Source of the DNA: CAZVFX01 sp964626565
GTDB taxonomy: Bacteria > Myxococcota_A > UBA9042 > CAIXZC01
DNA: 45,819 nucleotides
NCBI GenBank assembly: GCA_964626565.1
Contig: CAZVFX010000058.1
Coordinates: 1-45,819 of the forward strand
Reading direction: 5' to 3'
Under the pieces are notes generated by a model that made no database searches, was not told the DNA's origin, and saw only the letters and a list, made by a program, of their open reading frames with translations. Shown here piece by piece: positions 23,693-36,655 of the stretch (position 1 is its first letter; each line of letters opens with the position of its first letter). The position numbers were made by a program, and so were the translations under genes.

Positions 23693-24159
23693 GACTTTTC
23701 CCCTTCTTGCTCAGTTTCAAATTCAGCCGACTTGCGCGCGGCTGAATGGTCCAGGAACGCTTGCAATATGATGGCCGCCGCTACCTTGTCGACCGAACCC
23801 TTCTGTTGCCGGCTGTTCACCCCCGCGTCGGACATTGCCCGTTCCGCTTGCACCGACGACAGCCTCTCGTCCCACTCGGTCACCTCCGCGACCCCGGCCA
23901 GCTTCTTGGCCAACAGGTCGATAAACGAAGACACCAGAGTGGCCTGCCGACCCCGCCCACCATCCATCTCCAGGGGCATACCGACAACCACCAGGTCCAC
24001 TCCCTCGCTGCCCGCCAATCTGGCTATCTCCTTCGCGGCCCGTTGAAAATTGCCCCCATGATTCAGGACATCTCGAGGAAAGGCGATGGTGCACGATGGA
24101 TCGCTCACCGCAACGCCGATGCGACGCTGCCCGTAGTCGATCCCCATGGCCTTACCCAT
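23689..24159 (-). CDS. ruvX: RuvX/YqgF, putative pre-16S rRNA / Holliday-junction nuclease
   Basis: 156 residues, RNase H-like fold. The catalytic acidic residues are visible: D8 (GIDYGQRRIG), E98 (WDERLSS) and D124 (VDKVAAAIIL). Also VVGMPLEMDG and the SRQQKGSVD loop. The family is proposed to mature 16S rRNA and to resolve Holliday junctions. The ATG at 24159 has GAGAGG 7 nt upstream and starts just before the first strand; an in-frame ATG lies at 24180. It follows recJ by 35 bp and overlaps mltG by 4 bp. Confidence 0.93.
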   Translation of the reverse strand: MGKAMGIDYGQRRIGVAVSDPSCTIAFPRDVLNHGGNFQRAAKEIARLAGSEGVDLVVVGMPLEMDGGRGRQATLVSSFIDLLAKKLAGVAEVTEWDERLSSVQAERAMSDAGVNSRQQKGSVDKVAAAIILQAFLDHSAARKSAEFETEQEGEKS

Positions 24160-24194
24160 TACCCAGCCTCTCCACTGCAATGCTTGACTCAGTT

Positions 24195-25913
24195 CTACGT
24201 CGTCCCACCCTGCACAACCACGTCGCGGAGACGAAGCTGCAGCGAGGTCACCCCCTGCCAGGTCCTGATCTCCGCGTGATAGGCGAGGTCAACGACATCA
24301 CCCCGGCTGACTCGGCAGCCGCCCATGCGATAGCCGATCGCTTCCAACTTCCGTCCATCCTGCTCCACCACCAGTTTCAAATGCTGCCCGCCGCCCACCA
24401 GCCTGGAGGACACTACGTTGACTGAGCGGGTGGCCAGCACTGGCTCCGGATTGCCTGCTCCGAAGGGAGAAAGGCTGTCCAGATCCGATATTGTCTGCAT
24501 GGTCACTTCGGCCAGGTCAACTACCAGGTCAACCGACAGGGTGGCTTCCAATTCCGCATCATCCAGGCTGGTTGCCACAAGCTCGTCCAGGCTGGCCCGC
24601 AGTTCATCGATGTTTGCCGCCTCCACGGTGAGTCCGGCGGCCATCGCGTGGCCTCCATGTTTCACCAGCAGATGCTCGCTCTTTTCCAGCGCCTCGGCAA
24701 TGTTGAAACCACGGATTGAGCGAGCCGAGCCGGTTGCCACGCCATCCTCGATGGAGCACAACACGGTCGGCCGATGGTATTTCTCACAGAGTCTGGACGC
24801 CACGATGCCCAGCACCCCCTGGTGCCAGTGGGGGCTGGCCAGCACCACCGAGTTCAAGTCCCCGGCCTGGAATGCGGCCTCCAGCAGGTGGTCTGCCTCA
24901 TCGAAGATGCGGTTTTCCAGCTCCCTGCGATCCTTGTTATTCTGGTCCAACTGGCGAGCCAACTTGAGCGCGGTGCCGATTTCGCTGGACATCAACAGCA
25001 CCACTCCGGTCTCCGCACTCCCCAGGCGTCCCGCGGCGTTGAGTCTGGGAGCCATGTAAAAGGCGATGCTGGAAGCTTCTACGCGCCGGTCCACTACCCC
25101 GGAGATCTCTTTCAAGGCGACGACGCCGGGCCTCGTTGGGGTCGTGGTCAACAGGCTGAGGCCGTTGACCACCAGGGAGCGGTTGACGCCGGTGAGCGGA
25201 ACCATGTCCGCCACTGTGCCGATGGTCACGAGGTCAAGGTACCCCTTTAGAGAGGGCAACCGGTCCGCCATTTCAGGATCTCTTTTCAGCCGGATGTACA
25301 CCGCGGTGACCAGGAGAAAGGCCACGCCCACTCCGGCGAGGACCGAAAACCGGTCGTCATCGGGCCAATCATGGGGATTGAGGAATGCAACGGCTTCGGG
25401 TCGCTCCCCTTGCAGACGGTGGTGGTCGGTGATGATCACATCTACACCGTTTTCCTGGAGATACGCGACCTCTTCCACACTGGAGGTTCCGCAGTCCACT
25501 GTGATGAGAAGGTCACACCCACCCTCCACCGCTTCGGCGGCCCGGGCCATGTTGAGGCCGTAGCCGTCCTTAAACCGGCTGGGCACGGTATAGGATGCGG
25601 ACAGCCCCACATCTTTCAGAAAGGTCAGGAGCAGGCAGATGGAGGTAATGCCGTCCACGTCGTAGTCACCATAAATGACCACCTTCTCCTGATCACGGAT
25701 CGCGCGACGCAACCGCTCCGCTGCCGCTTCCACTCCGGGTAACGAGGACGGGTCGCTGAAATCGGATAGTCGAGGGTTGAGAAATGCGGTGGCCCGCTCA
25801 GGGTCTTCGAACCCGCGCATGGTCAGCAACGAAGCCAGAAAGGGGCTGATTCCAAGTTGTTTGCCCAGGACTGGTACACAGGTCGCGTCAAATTCAGCGA
25901 TGTCCCACTTCAT
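24195..25913 (-). CDS. recJ: RecJ single-stranded-DNA 5'-3' exonuclease
   Basis: 572 residues, normal length. DHH-superfamily motifs: YGDYDVDG (81-88), VDCGT (139-143), TDHH (162-165), the N-P-H and AGVGVAF regions, and the C-terminal DHHA1 motif KHGGHAMAAGLTVEA, followed by an OB-fold (PFGAGNPEPVLATR). RecJ acts in RecF-pathway recombination and in base-excision and mismatch repair. It lies 58 bp downstream of secF; recJ next to secDF is a recurring order in bacteria. Confidence 0.95.
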   Translation of the reverse strand: MKWDIAEFDATCVPVLGKQLGISPFLASLLTMRGFEDPERATAFLNPRLSDFSDPSSLPGVEAAAERLRRAIRDQEKVVIYGDYDVDGITSICLLLTFLKDVGLSASYTVPSRFKDGYGLNMARAAEAVEGGCDLLITVDCGTSSVEEVAYLQENGVDVIITDHHRLQGERPEAVAFLNPHDWPDDDRFSVLAGVGVAFLLVTAVYIRLKRDPEMADRLPSLKGYLDLVTIGTVADMVPLTGVNRSLVVNGLSLLTTTPTRPGVVALKEISGVVDRRVEASSIAFYMAPRLNAAGRLGSAETGVVLLMSSEIGTALKLARQLDQNNKDRRELENRIFDEADHLLEAAFQAGDLNSVVLASPHWHQGVLGIVASRLCEKYHRPTVLCSIEDGVATGSARSIRGFNIAEALEKSEHLLVKHGGHAMAAGLTVEAANIDELRASLDELVATSLDDAELEATLSVDLVVDLAEVTMQTISDLDSLSPFGAGNPEPVLATRSVNVVSSRLVGGGQHLKLVVEQDGRKLEAIGYRMGGCRVSRGDVVDLAYHAEIRTWQGVTSLQLRLRDVVVQGGTT

Positions 25914-25971
25914 GGCCGCCCACGGGGTTCGGGGTTCAGCTTGACGGCCCCCAGCCGGCTGACTGCATTCG

Positions 25972-27306
25972 CTACGCTCCGACCTTCCCGGTCTTTGTGG
26001 TCATCTTGTCAATAGCAAGCAGAATCGGACTGGCCACGAAGATGGAAGAGTAGGTACCAATAATTATTCCCACGATGAGCGCAAACGCAAAGTCCTTAAT
26101 GAGACCGCCGCCCAGCAAGAAGATACAGAGGACGACAAAAAGGGTGGTCAGCGAGGTCAGGACCGTCCTGGAGAGCGTCTCGTTGATGCTCGTATTGATG
26201 ATGCGGTCGAAGGGCAAGCCCTTCAACTTCTCAAAGTTCTCCCTGACACGGTCGAAAACTACGATCGTGTCATTGACACTATATCCGATGATTGTCAACA
26301 CCGCCGCGACAATGGGAAGACTGAAGGGAATCTGCGTCACGGCAAAGACCCCGATGGTGATAAATGCGTCGTGAACCAACGCCACCACCGCGCCCGGGCC
26401 GTACTTGAAGTCAAAACGCAGAGCAATGTAGAGGAGAATCCCGATGCAGGCGTAGACTACAGCCAACAGTCCGCTATTAAGCATGTCGGCGCCGACGCTG
26501 GGGCTGATCGATGTGGAGGACTCCACAGCCACGAACCTGGCGGACAGGTCGGGCACCGCACGAATTGCCTCCTCCATCTTCACCTTGGTTTCTTCCACTT
26601 TCACCGTGAAAGAAACATCTTTCTTGGACTTGCGGAAGGCCGCGATGCGGGCGTTGAAAGAGTCTTCCGCCTCGATCTCCTCGAGAAGACTCTCGGCCGA
26701 CTCAGCCTCTTCCTTCTCCAGGTTCACTTCCTTGTAGAACTCCAGGTTGAGGTCCCTTACCTTGTCCGACTCAACACGCACTCGCTGAACGCCCTGGGCG
26801 TTGAAAAGAGCCTCCAACTCCGCAGTACGTTCTTCGATGCCGGCCTCGTCAGGGAACGTGATGAAGAACTGGTCACCGCCCTCAGCCGGCGGGTTCACCA
26901 CAGTTTCCTCCCCGAACTTCTCCTGGAGCCCGGCCACGATGCCGGCCTTACGCTCATCGGACAACAACGTCACGATTTCGGTGTACACCATGAATCTGAC
27001 GATTTCAGTCTCGTCGCCGCCGGAGTAGAAGTCCTGAACCTCGACCTGGGGAACATCTTCGCCCGGGCGCAGCGCCTGGAATTTGCTCGCCACCGCGGAC
27101 CGAATCACCTCGCGGTCTATGGACTCGGAACCGGAAAAGGCGATTACCATCTTGGTGCCGCCCTTGAAGTCGATTCCCAGGTTGAGCCCCATGAGCAACA
27201 AGGCGACTATACCGGTGAGAATTCCCAACCCGCTCACGACCGCGAAGAACTTGCGCTTGTTCATGAACTCGATTTTGATTCCGGGCTTTATCAATTCAAA
27301 CGGCAT
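25972..27306 (-). CDS. secF: SecF, Sec translocase accessory subunit with enlarged periplasmic domain
   Basis: 444 residues against a usual 290-330. Helix 1 is followed by GIDFKGG (SecD/F motif). The C-terminal five-helix bundle has IGYSVNDTIVVFDRVREN, SINETLSRTVLTSLTTL and FAFALIVGIIIGTYSSIFVASP. The extra length is in the periplasmic part between helix 1 and helix 2 and includes a Glu/Lys-rich helical stretch around residues 190-250 (VNLEKEEAESAESLLEEIE). With SecD it uses the proton motive force to pull proteins through SecYEG. GGAGG precedes the ATG; the gene starts 13 bp after secD. Confidence 0.94.
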   Translation of the reverse strand: MPFELIKPGIKIEFMNKRKFFAVVSGLGILTGIVALLLMGLNLGIDFKGGTKMVIAFSGSESIDREVIRSAVASKFQALRPGEDVPQVEVQDFYSGGDETEIVRFMVYTEIVTLLSDERKAGIVAGLQEKFGEETVVNPPAEGGDQFFITFPDEAGIEERTAELEALFNAQGVQRVRVESDKVRDLNLEFYKEVNLEKEEAESAESLLEEIEAEDSFNARIAAFRKSKKDVSFTVKVEETKVKMEEAIRAVPDLSARFVAVESSTSISPSVGADMLNSGLLAVVYACIGILLYIALRFDFKYGPGAVVALVHDAFITIGVFAVTQIPFSLPIVAAVLTIIGYSVNDTIVVFDRVRENFEKLKGLPFDRIINTSINETLSRTVLTSLTTLFVVLCIFLLGGGLIKDFAFALIVGIIIGTYSSIFVASPILLAIDKMTTKTGKVGA

Positions 27307-27319
27307 TACCGTCCTCCAC

Positions 27320-29134
27320 TTAGATGCTGATCTTCTCTCTGATGATTTTCTTGTCCAGAAGCCAGTAGAACACCAGCTTGGTCACAAACAGCGCGGTGAA
27401 CACCGAGCATATGATGCCGATGAGCAACGTCACCGCAAACCCGTAAATCGGGCCGGTGGTGAAGTTAAGCAGGATGATACCCGCAAGCGCAGTAGTGAGC
27501 TGAGCGTCGATGATGGTCCACGTTGATTTCTGGTATCCGGTTTCTATGGCCGGGCGCGGGTGCTTGCCCGCACGTAGTTCTTCTCGTATTCGCTCGAAAA
27601 TGAGCACGTTGGCATCCACCGCCATACCCACCGTAAGTACAATCCCGGCGAGGCCCGGAAGGGTGAGAGCGGAGTTAAACGCAATGAGAATGGCCAACAC
27701 GAAAATAAGGTTCAACACCAACGCAAGGTCGGCGATAATGCCCGACATACGGTAGTAGAAGAGCATGAAGAAGATAACCAGCAGGCCCCCCACCATGAGT
27801 GCGAGAACCCCCGCCTCGATAGCATCCTTACCCAGGGACGGCCCTACCTCGTGGTCCTGGATCTTGTGCACGGGAGCCTTATAAGCACCGTGGGTCAGCA
27901 CCGTCACCAGCGACTGGGCTTCTTGCAGGATCTCGGAAGAAGACCGGTTGCCCCCCAACGAAATCGACGCGGAACCACCCGAGATGACTTCCTTGATCAC
28001 CGGTGCGGAGTTGATGTCGTCATCCAGAAGGATGGCCAGGTAGTCTCCCACGTGGTCCTTGGTAACCGCCTCGAACAGACCGGCGCCCCTGGTAGTGAAG
28101 GTGAGGCTTACATACGGCTCGCCGCTGGACTTGTAGAATACCCGGGAGCGGGCAACATGTTCACCCGACACCCGCACCTCCCCAAACAGAAACTCGGTGC
28201 GATAGTAGCTCTTGACCACCTTCCCCGCTTCGTCTTCTTCCACGTAGTAGTAGCCGATGACATGATCGTCGGGGATCTTCTTGAGCTTCTGGAGATAGTG
28301 GATGAAGGCCACAAGGTGACTCTTCTTGGCTGCCTTGGCCTGGAACCGGCCCCCGAATTTCTTTATTTCCAGAGACTTGCCCTTGTCGGGGTAGCTCTTC
28401 TTGAAATCAGCGGCTTCGCCCTTCACAGAAGCGAAGAAGTCGGCTGCTTTGTCATCGACGATGCGAAAAGTGAGCCGGGCAGTCTGACCGATTCGATCCC
28501 GAACCAGGTCCATCTGCTCCGTGCTCACACCCGGCAACTGTACGTCGATGTTGGCATCGCCGCTGAGCCGCACATCGGGTTCCACCAGTCCGAAGGCATC
28601 GATACGCTTGCGAATGATGGTCAGGGTCTGGTCGACGACCTCTCTCTTGATGCGGTCGACTTCGTCGCCGTTCATCACAAGGAAGAGCCCCTCGTCAAGC
28701 TCCAGCTTGACGTAGCGGGGGTCGATCTCCGTCTCAAGGGCCTCAACCGACAGGAGATCCAGGATAGCCTGATCCTCTGTTTCGATCTTGAGTCGGTCGA
28801 AGGCGGGCACCGAGATGCTGATTCGCTTCTTCAGTTCCTGGACCTCTTCCCGGCTGACCTTGTCGCCGAACTCTCTGTTCTCCAGCTTGTTGACCAACCA
28901 GTTCTGGATCCGGAACATCAAGTCCCTGGAGTTCTCCAGAATCGCCTTTTTGTAGTCAACCGTATACCGAAGCTCCAGGCCTCCCTTGAGGTCCAACCCG
29001 AAATTCAGCTTCTTCTTGAACGGAAACCACTTCGGCATCCCTTCCCCGGGAACCACCGTGGGAAGGATGTACAGTGCCGAAAAGACGAACAGGAAAATCA
29101 CAAACACTGAACGCCAGACTTTCTTCTTCTCCAT
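27320..29134 (-). CDS. secD: SecD, Sec translocase accessory subunit
   Basis: 604 residues from the ATG at 29134. One N-terminal helix, then LNFGLDLKGGLELRYTVD (SecD signature), a large periplasmic region, and the C-terminal membrane half with LTLPGLAGIVLTVGMAVDAN followed by VLIFERIREEL, IIDAQLTTALAGIILLNF and GFAVTLLIGII. In-frame upstream codons reach 29173, but MEKKKVWRSV is the natural start. It is preceded by a 176-bp gap after yajC that contains two CGCTCAC-like heptamers (29262-29275). Confidence 0.95.
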   Translation of the reverse strand: MEKKKVWRSVFVIFLFVFSALYILPTVVPGEGMPKWFPFKKKLNFGLDLKGGLELRYTVDYKKAILENSRDLMFRIQNWLVNKLENREFGDKVSREEVQELKKRISISVPAFDRLKIETEDQAILDLLSVEALETEIDPRYVKLELDEGLFLVMNGDEVDRIKREVVDQTLTIIRKRIDAFGLVEPDVRLSGDANIDVQLPGVSTEQMDLVRDRIGQTARLTFRIVDDKAADFFASVKGEAADFKKSYPDKGKSLEIKKFGGRFQAKAAKKSHLVAFIHYLQKLKKIPDDHVIGYYYVEEDEAGKVVKSYYRTEFLFGEVRVSGEHVARSRVFYKSSGEPYVSLTFTTRGAGLFEAVTKDHVGDYLAILLDDDINSAPVIKEVISGGSASISLGGNRSSSEILQEAQSLVTVLTHGAYKAPVHKIQDHEVGPSLGKDAIEAGVLALMVGGLLVIFFMLFYYRMSGIIADLALVLNLIFVLAILIAFNSALTLPGLAGIVLTVGMAVDANVLIFERIREELRAGKHPRPAIETGYQKSTWTIIDAQLTTALAGIILLNFTTGPIYGFAVTLLIGIICSVFTALFVTKLVFYWLLDKKIIREKISI

Positions 29135-29310
29135 TTTCTCTACGACCTCCGCACCTACGTCCCGTGCAGCCACAAGTTGGAGCCGCTACGGCCGACCCGA
29201 CAGCCGGATTCAACGCAACAGTGGAATTTTCAAATCCTTGTAACTCTCAGCAGTTCGCCGTTGCTCACCGCTCACAGCCTCCGCCCGAAGACATGCCCCG
29301 GAACGAACTC

Positions 29311-29742
29311 CTACTTCTTACCGCCTTTTGCCTCTTCCTTCGGGTCTGCCTGCAGGCCCGCTATGTGTTCCTTACGGATCCTGATGTTGACCCCATCGGC
29401 AACTTCCAGAGTGGCTATCCGATCGGTCAGCCCGCGCACCGTACCCAACACGCCGCCGGTAGTGACCACGCGGTCTCCCTTTTGGATGGCCGACAGCATC
29501 TGCTCCTGCTGCTGCCGCTGCTTCTTCTGCGGGCGTATGAGCAGGAAATACATCATTCCGAACAAGACAGCCATCCAGATGATGAAACTGGTCATGTCGC
29601 CGCCGCCGCCGCAAGGCATGGCCTGCTGGCCGGCAGCTTCCCCCGCCTGCTTGGCGCCTTCCTCTACGGCGCCGCCGCCCCCTGGCGCAGGCTGGCCCTG
29701 GCCCACCTGAAGAAAGAACATGAAGTTATATAACGCTATCAC
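29311..29742 (-). CDS. yajC: YajC, preprotein translocase subunit
   Basis: 143 residues. A Gly/Pro/Ala-rich N-terminus, one transmembrane helix (FIIWMAVLFGMMYFLLIRPQ) and the YajC domain (KKQRQQQEQMLSAIQKGDRV then VTTGGVLGTV and a late DGVNIRIRKEHIAG). It associates with SecDF. The frame starts at a GTG at 29742; an in-frame ATG at 29721 (MFFLQVGQG) is an alternative. First gene of the long minus-strand operon, with a promoter at 29784-29812. Confidence 0.92.
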   Translation of the reverse strand: MIALYNFMFFLQVGQGQPAPGGGGAVEEGAKQAGEAAGQQAMPCGGGGDMTSFIIWMAVLFGMMYFLLIRPQKKQRQQQEQMLSAIQKGDRVVTTGGVLGTVRGLTDRIATLEVADGVNIRIRKEHIAGLQADPKEEAKGGKK

Positions 29743-29783
29743 CGCGCGCCCCTTTTAACGTTGTCAAAAACAAGTGGCGCACT

Positions 29784-29812
29784 TTTCTAGCAGATAACAG
29801 GTGGTTGGTCAA
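29784..29812 (-). promoter_or_regulatory. Candidate promoter for the yajC-secDF-recJ operon
   Basis: Minus strand TTGACC (29812-29807, five of six), 17-bp spacer, TAGAAA (29789-29784, four of six). The start near 29777 gives a leader of about 35 nt. Confidence 0.5.
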
Positions 29813-29843
29813 TAACAATTTTCCACAAGAAACGGGACGGCAG

Positions 29844-33881
<4,038 letters not shown>

Positions 33882-33912
33882 TCCTCTCCGATCCCTCTTG
33901 TAACGAGGGGTT

Positions 33913-33941
33913 AAAATAGTTTCAGGAGAAGTAAGTGTAAA
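33913..33941 (-). promoter_or_regulatory. Candidate promoter for the giant lipoprotein gene
   Basis: Minus strand TTTACA (33941-33936, five of six), 17-bp spacer, TATTTT (33918-33913, four of six), in an AT-richer stretch just after the GGDEF/EAL gene. Confidence 0.45.
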
Positions 33942-33962
33942 GTCAATTGTGGCGGTGCGCGG

Positions 33963-36515
33963 TCAGGATTTGAGAGGCCCGGAGAATTCGGGCGCGGGCT
34001 TGCCGACGTGGAATCCCTGGGCGTGGGTGGCACCCACGGTGGCGAGGGCTTCCAAGGCCTGTTCGCTCTCCACGTGTTCGCCCACCGAGTCGACACCCAG
34101 GCCACCGGCCAGGGCCACGATCGCCGAAACTATGGCGCGGTCCGGGCTGCCCGCACTTTCTACACCCTTGGTGAACTCACCATCGATCTTCACCAAATCA
34201 ACGGGGAAGCGGCGAACGTACTGAAGAGAAGAAAAACCAACACCGAAATCGTCGATGGCAAAAGCAAACCCTTCCTGCTTCAGATTCTTGATGAATCTCT
34301 CCACAAGACTCAGGTTGCGCACCGTTTCCCGCTCGGTGAGTTCAAGCACGACCCGGTCCCGCTTCAGGCCATACTCCTCGACCAGGCCGATCAGTTCTTC
34401 GATGTACCGCCCATAGACCAGCGCCTTCGGTGAAAGGTTGAGGAAGAGAAGGCCCTGGTAGCCCGTCTCCCGCACCTTGCTGAACGCCTTTCTGGCGACC
34501 GTGAGGTCAAGGTCCGAGATGAGGCCAACCGACTCCGCCGCTTCGATCACTTCCCCCGCCAGGACTACACGGTCCGGCAGCTCAAGCCTCATGAGTACCT
34601 CGTGAGCAACGACCTGTCGGTCAGCCAGGCGGAGAATAGGCTGGAAGTAGGGCACCACCAGGTCTTCTTCCAACGCCCGCTTCACCAGCCCACCCTCCGT
34701 AGCCCACCGCTCGCAATCCTCGAGGGCAAGTACCTCCCTGTCAGGAAGACACACTTGATTCCGTCCGGCGCCCTTGGCCCGATAGAGCATGCTGTCGGCA
34801 CGAGAAAAGAGCTGCTCCGGGGCTTCGGCGTGATCCGGGCAGATGGCCACGCCAACCGACACGGTGGTGCCCACCTGCCGGCCGTCGGGCGCCTCGACAC
34901 TGAACTCCCGGAACTTCTCGATGATCCGGCTGGCCACGAGAAACGCCTGCTCCGCACCCGCCGCGTACATGATCACCGCAAACTCGTCTCCGCCGTATCT
35001 GGCCAACATGTCCGCTTCTCTCACCTGGGCCAGCAGTGTCGACGCCACCGCGCGTAGAAATTCATCGCCAAACTTATGCCCGTAAGTGTCGTTCACCGAC
35101 TTGAAGCGGTCCAGGTCCACTACCAGAACCGCCACCTTGTGCCCCAGCCTGCCGGCCCGGTGAACATCGTACCGGAGAAGCTCCCAGAACATGCGGCTGT
35201 TGTGCAGGCCGGTGAGAGGGTCCCGAGTGGCAAAGTGCTCAAGCTCACTGGTATAACCCTCGATCTCCTTGAGGGAGCCGGCGACGGCATAAAGAGCGCT
35301 CACGATCCCTTCAACCGTGGTCGTTCGACCCCGATGGGAGACATCCAGCAGGACCCCGGCACAATGCAGCCCCCCCAGGGTCGCCAGTTTCGGAGCGGTA
35401 AACTTGAGGTTCCTGAGCACCATTTTGGGCACCAACTCGGGCAGGGGCATGTCCGGGTGTGCGGCCGTGTGCTCGAACGTCATCTCCCACTCGGACGTAG
35501 GAAATCGCTCACTTGGCAACACCGCTAAAACCGCTGCCTCCATGTTCTCCTTGGTGTTGACGTTGGGCAGTCCCCTCCAAACCACGTTCACATGGTATTG
35601 TCCGCTGCTGTCAGCCGAAACAAAGAAAAGGGCGTTGGTAGGCAAGCTCTCGTGCATCTCGATAAGCATCCGGGAGACTTCCAACTTCCAGTCCTTTACC
35701 GCATCGGGAGTGATTACCAGCTTGCGTAGCACAGAACTGTAGACCGCCAGGTTGTCGGTCGCTCGATTCAACCGCTCCACCAACCATCGATACAGCTCGT
35801 TGAATTCGTCGAAAGCCAAGTCCAAAGACACCTGGGGAGATATCTGTCCGCTCTCGGGATGTTCCTCTTGGAAATTGTGGCGTACCGTTGCGATTGCCCG
35901 CTGCAGCCTTCGGTCGATAATGAGCGCGCCCAGGAAGGCGGCTACCACGGGCAACGGAAAGAGCAACAGTACGAGAATCAGGATGTGCCAGCGGGCCTCG
36001 GAAAGCTCCGCGGAAAGGTCCTCGCTGATCTCGACCACGCCCAACACATCTCCACCTGCGGCCGCATCGTGGCAAGCCACGCATTCGGTGGTGGCCGGAA
36101 TCGGATAGAAACCGGTGAGTACGTCGCCCTCCCTGGATGCCACCGAGCGACCGGTCGCGATGGCCTTGCCCAGTCGTGGGGAACCAGCCGCAACTTCCTC
36201 GGGTCCTGGGCCGAAGGGAGGACCGAGGACCGAGTGCACGTACACGTGGAAGCTTCCGCCGTCGCCTTCCCCGGAACCATGCTGCCGCACGCACTGCGCC
36301 TCCATCTCTTTCAACATGTCTTCCCGGTCCAGCCCGCGGTTCATGAGCTCCACAATGCAAGCCGTAGTGGTCCGGGCCAGTCTTTCCGAAGCATCCTCAA
36401 CAAGGCTGCCCGAAATGCGGGAGAATCCCAGGTACATGGTAAAAAGGACGATGCCCAGCATCACCGCGGTTGAGACCACGGCACATAAAACGATAAACGA
36501 GCGCAACTTCTTCAT
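33963..36515 (-). CDS. Membrane GGDEF/EAL protein with periplasmic haem-c motif
   Basis: 850 residues. Helix 1 (about 7-29) and helix 2 (about 176-200) flank a periplasmic sensor containing CVACH (145-149), a single c-type haem site, in a context like Tll0287/DUF3365-type sensors. A possible HAMP-like and GAF-like region follows. The GGDEF domain has its active site at 508-512 and an RxxD inhibitory site (R499, D502) five residues before it. The EAL-type domain has E-V-L-x-R (639-643) in place of E-A-L-x-R but keeps N693, E725, E728, D755, D756, K776, E813 and Q833, so phosphodiesterase activity is plausible. It probably senses redox, NO or another haem ligand and sets cyclic-di-GMP. GGAGC precedes the ATG; a palindrome GCGTGCACGC lies at 36563-36572. 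Confidence 0.9.
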   Translation of the reverse strand: MKKLRSFIVLCAVVSTAVMLGIVLFTMYLGFSRISGSLVEDASERLARTTTACIVELMNRGLDREDMLKEMEAQCVRQHGSGEGDGGSFHVYVHSVLGPPFGPGPEEVAAGSPRLGKAIATGRSVASREGDVLTGFYPIPATTECVACHDAAAGGDVLGVVEISEDLSAELSEARWHILILVLLLFPLPVVAAFLGALIIDRRLQRAIATVRHNFQEEHPESGQISPQVSLDLAFDEFNELYRWLVERLNRATDNLAVYSSVLRKLVITPDAVKDWKLEVSRMLIEMHESLPTNALFFVSADSSGQYHVNVVWRGLPNVNTKENMEAAVLAVLPSERFPTSEWEMTFEHTAAHPDMPLPELVPKMVLRNLKFTAPKLATLGGLHCAGVLLDVSHRGRTTTVEGIVSALYAVAGSLKEIEGYTSELEHFATRDPLTGLHNSRMFWELLRYDVHRAGRLGHKVAVLVVDLDRFKSVNDTYGHKFGDEFLRAVASTLLAQVREADMLARYGGDEFAVIMYAAGAEQAFLVASRIIEKFREFSVEAPDGRQVGTTVSVGVAICPDHAEAPEQLFSRADSMLYRAKGAGRNQVCLPDREVLALEDCERWATEGGLVKRALEEDLVVPYFQPILRLADRQVVAHEVLMRLELPDRVVLAGEVIEAAESVGLISDLDLTVARKAFSKVRETGYQGLLFLNLSPKALVYGRYIEELIGLVEEYGLKRDRVVLELTERETVRNLSLVERFIKNLKQEGFAFAIDDFGVGFSSLQYVRRFPVDLVKIDGEFTKGVESAGSPDRAIVSAIVALAGGLGVDSVGEHVESEQALEALATVGATHAQGFHVGKPAPEFSGPLKS

Positions 36516-36655
36516 GCACTGCTCCTGTCAGCCACCACCGGTGAGAAGCGGGGGACCCGCCGGCGTGCACGCATGGTACTTTGTACTCACACTACCACAC
36601 AGCCACGGGGCAGGCAACATACGGCATCAACTCGGTCTGGAAGGTTTGGTTCAGG

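Noticed and set aside
27851..29110. 419-codon plus-strand frame opposite secD
   Set aside because: secD is certain on the other strand; this frame is a codon-bias shadow.
29135..29310. Possible small gene or riboswitch between yajC and secD
   Set aside because: No frame with a ribosome site and no structured-RNA pattern I recognise; only two degenerate heptamers are visible.
36548..36572. Hairpin GCGGG-GGA-CCCGC and palindrome GCGTGCACGC as a terminator
   Set aside because: No T-run follows on either strand; it could be an operator for the GGDEF/EAL gene, but there is no supporting evidence.
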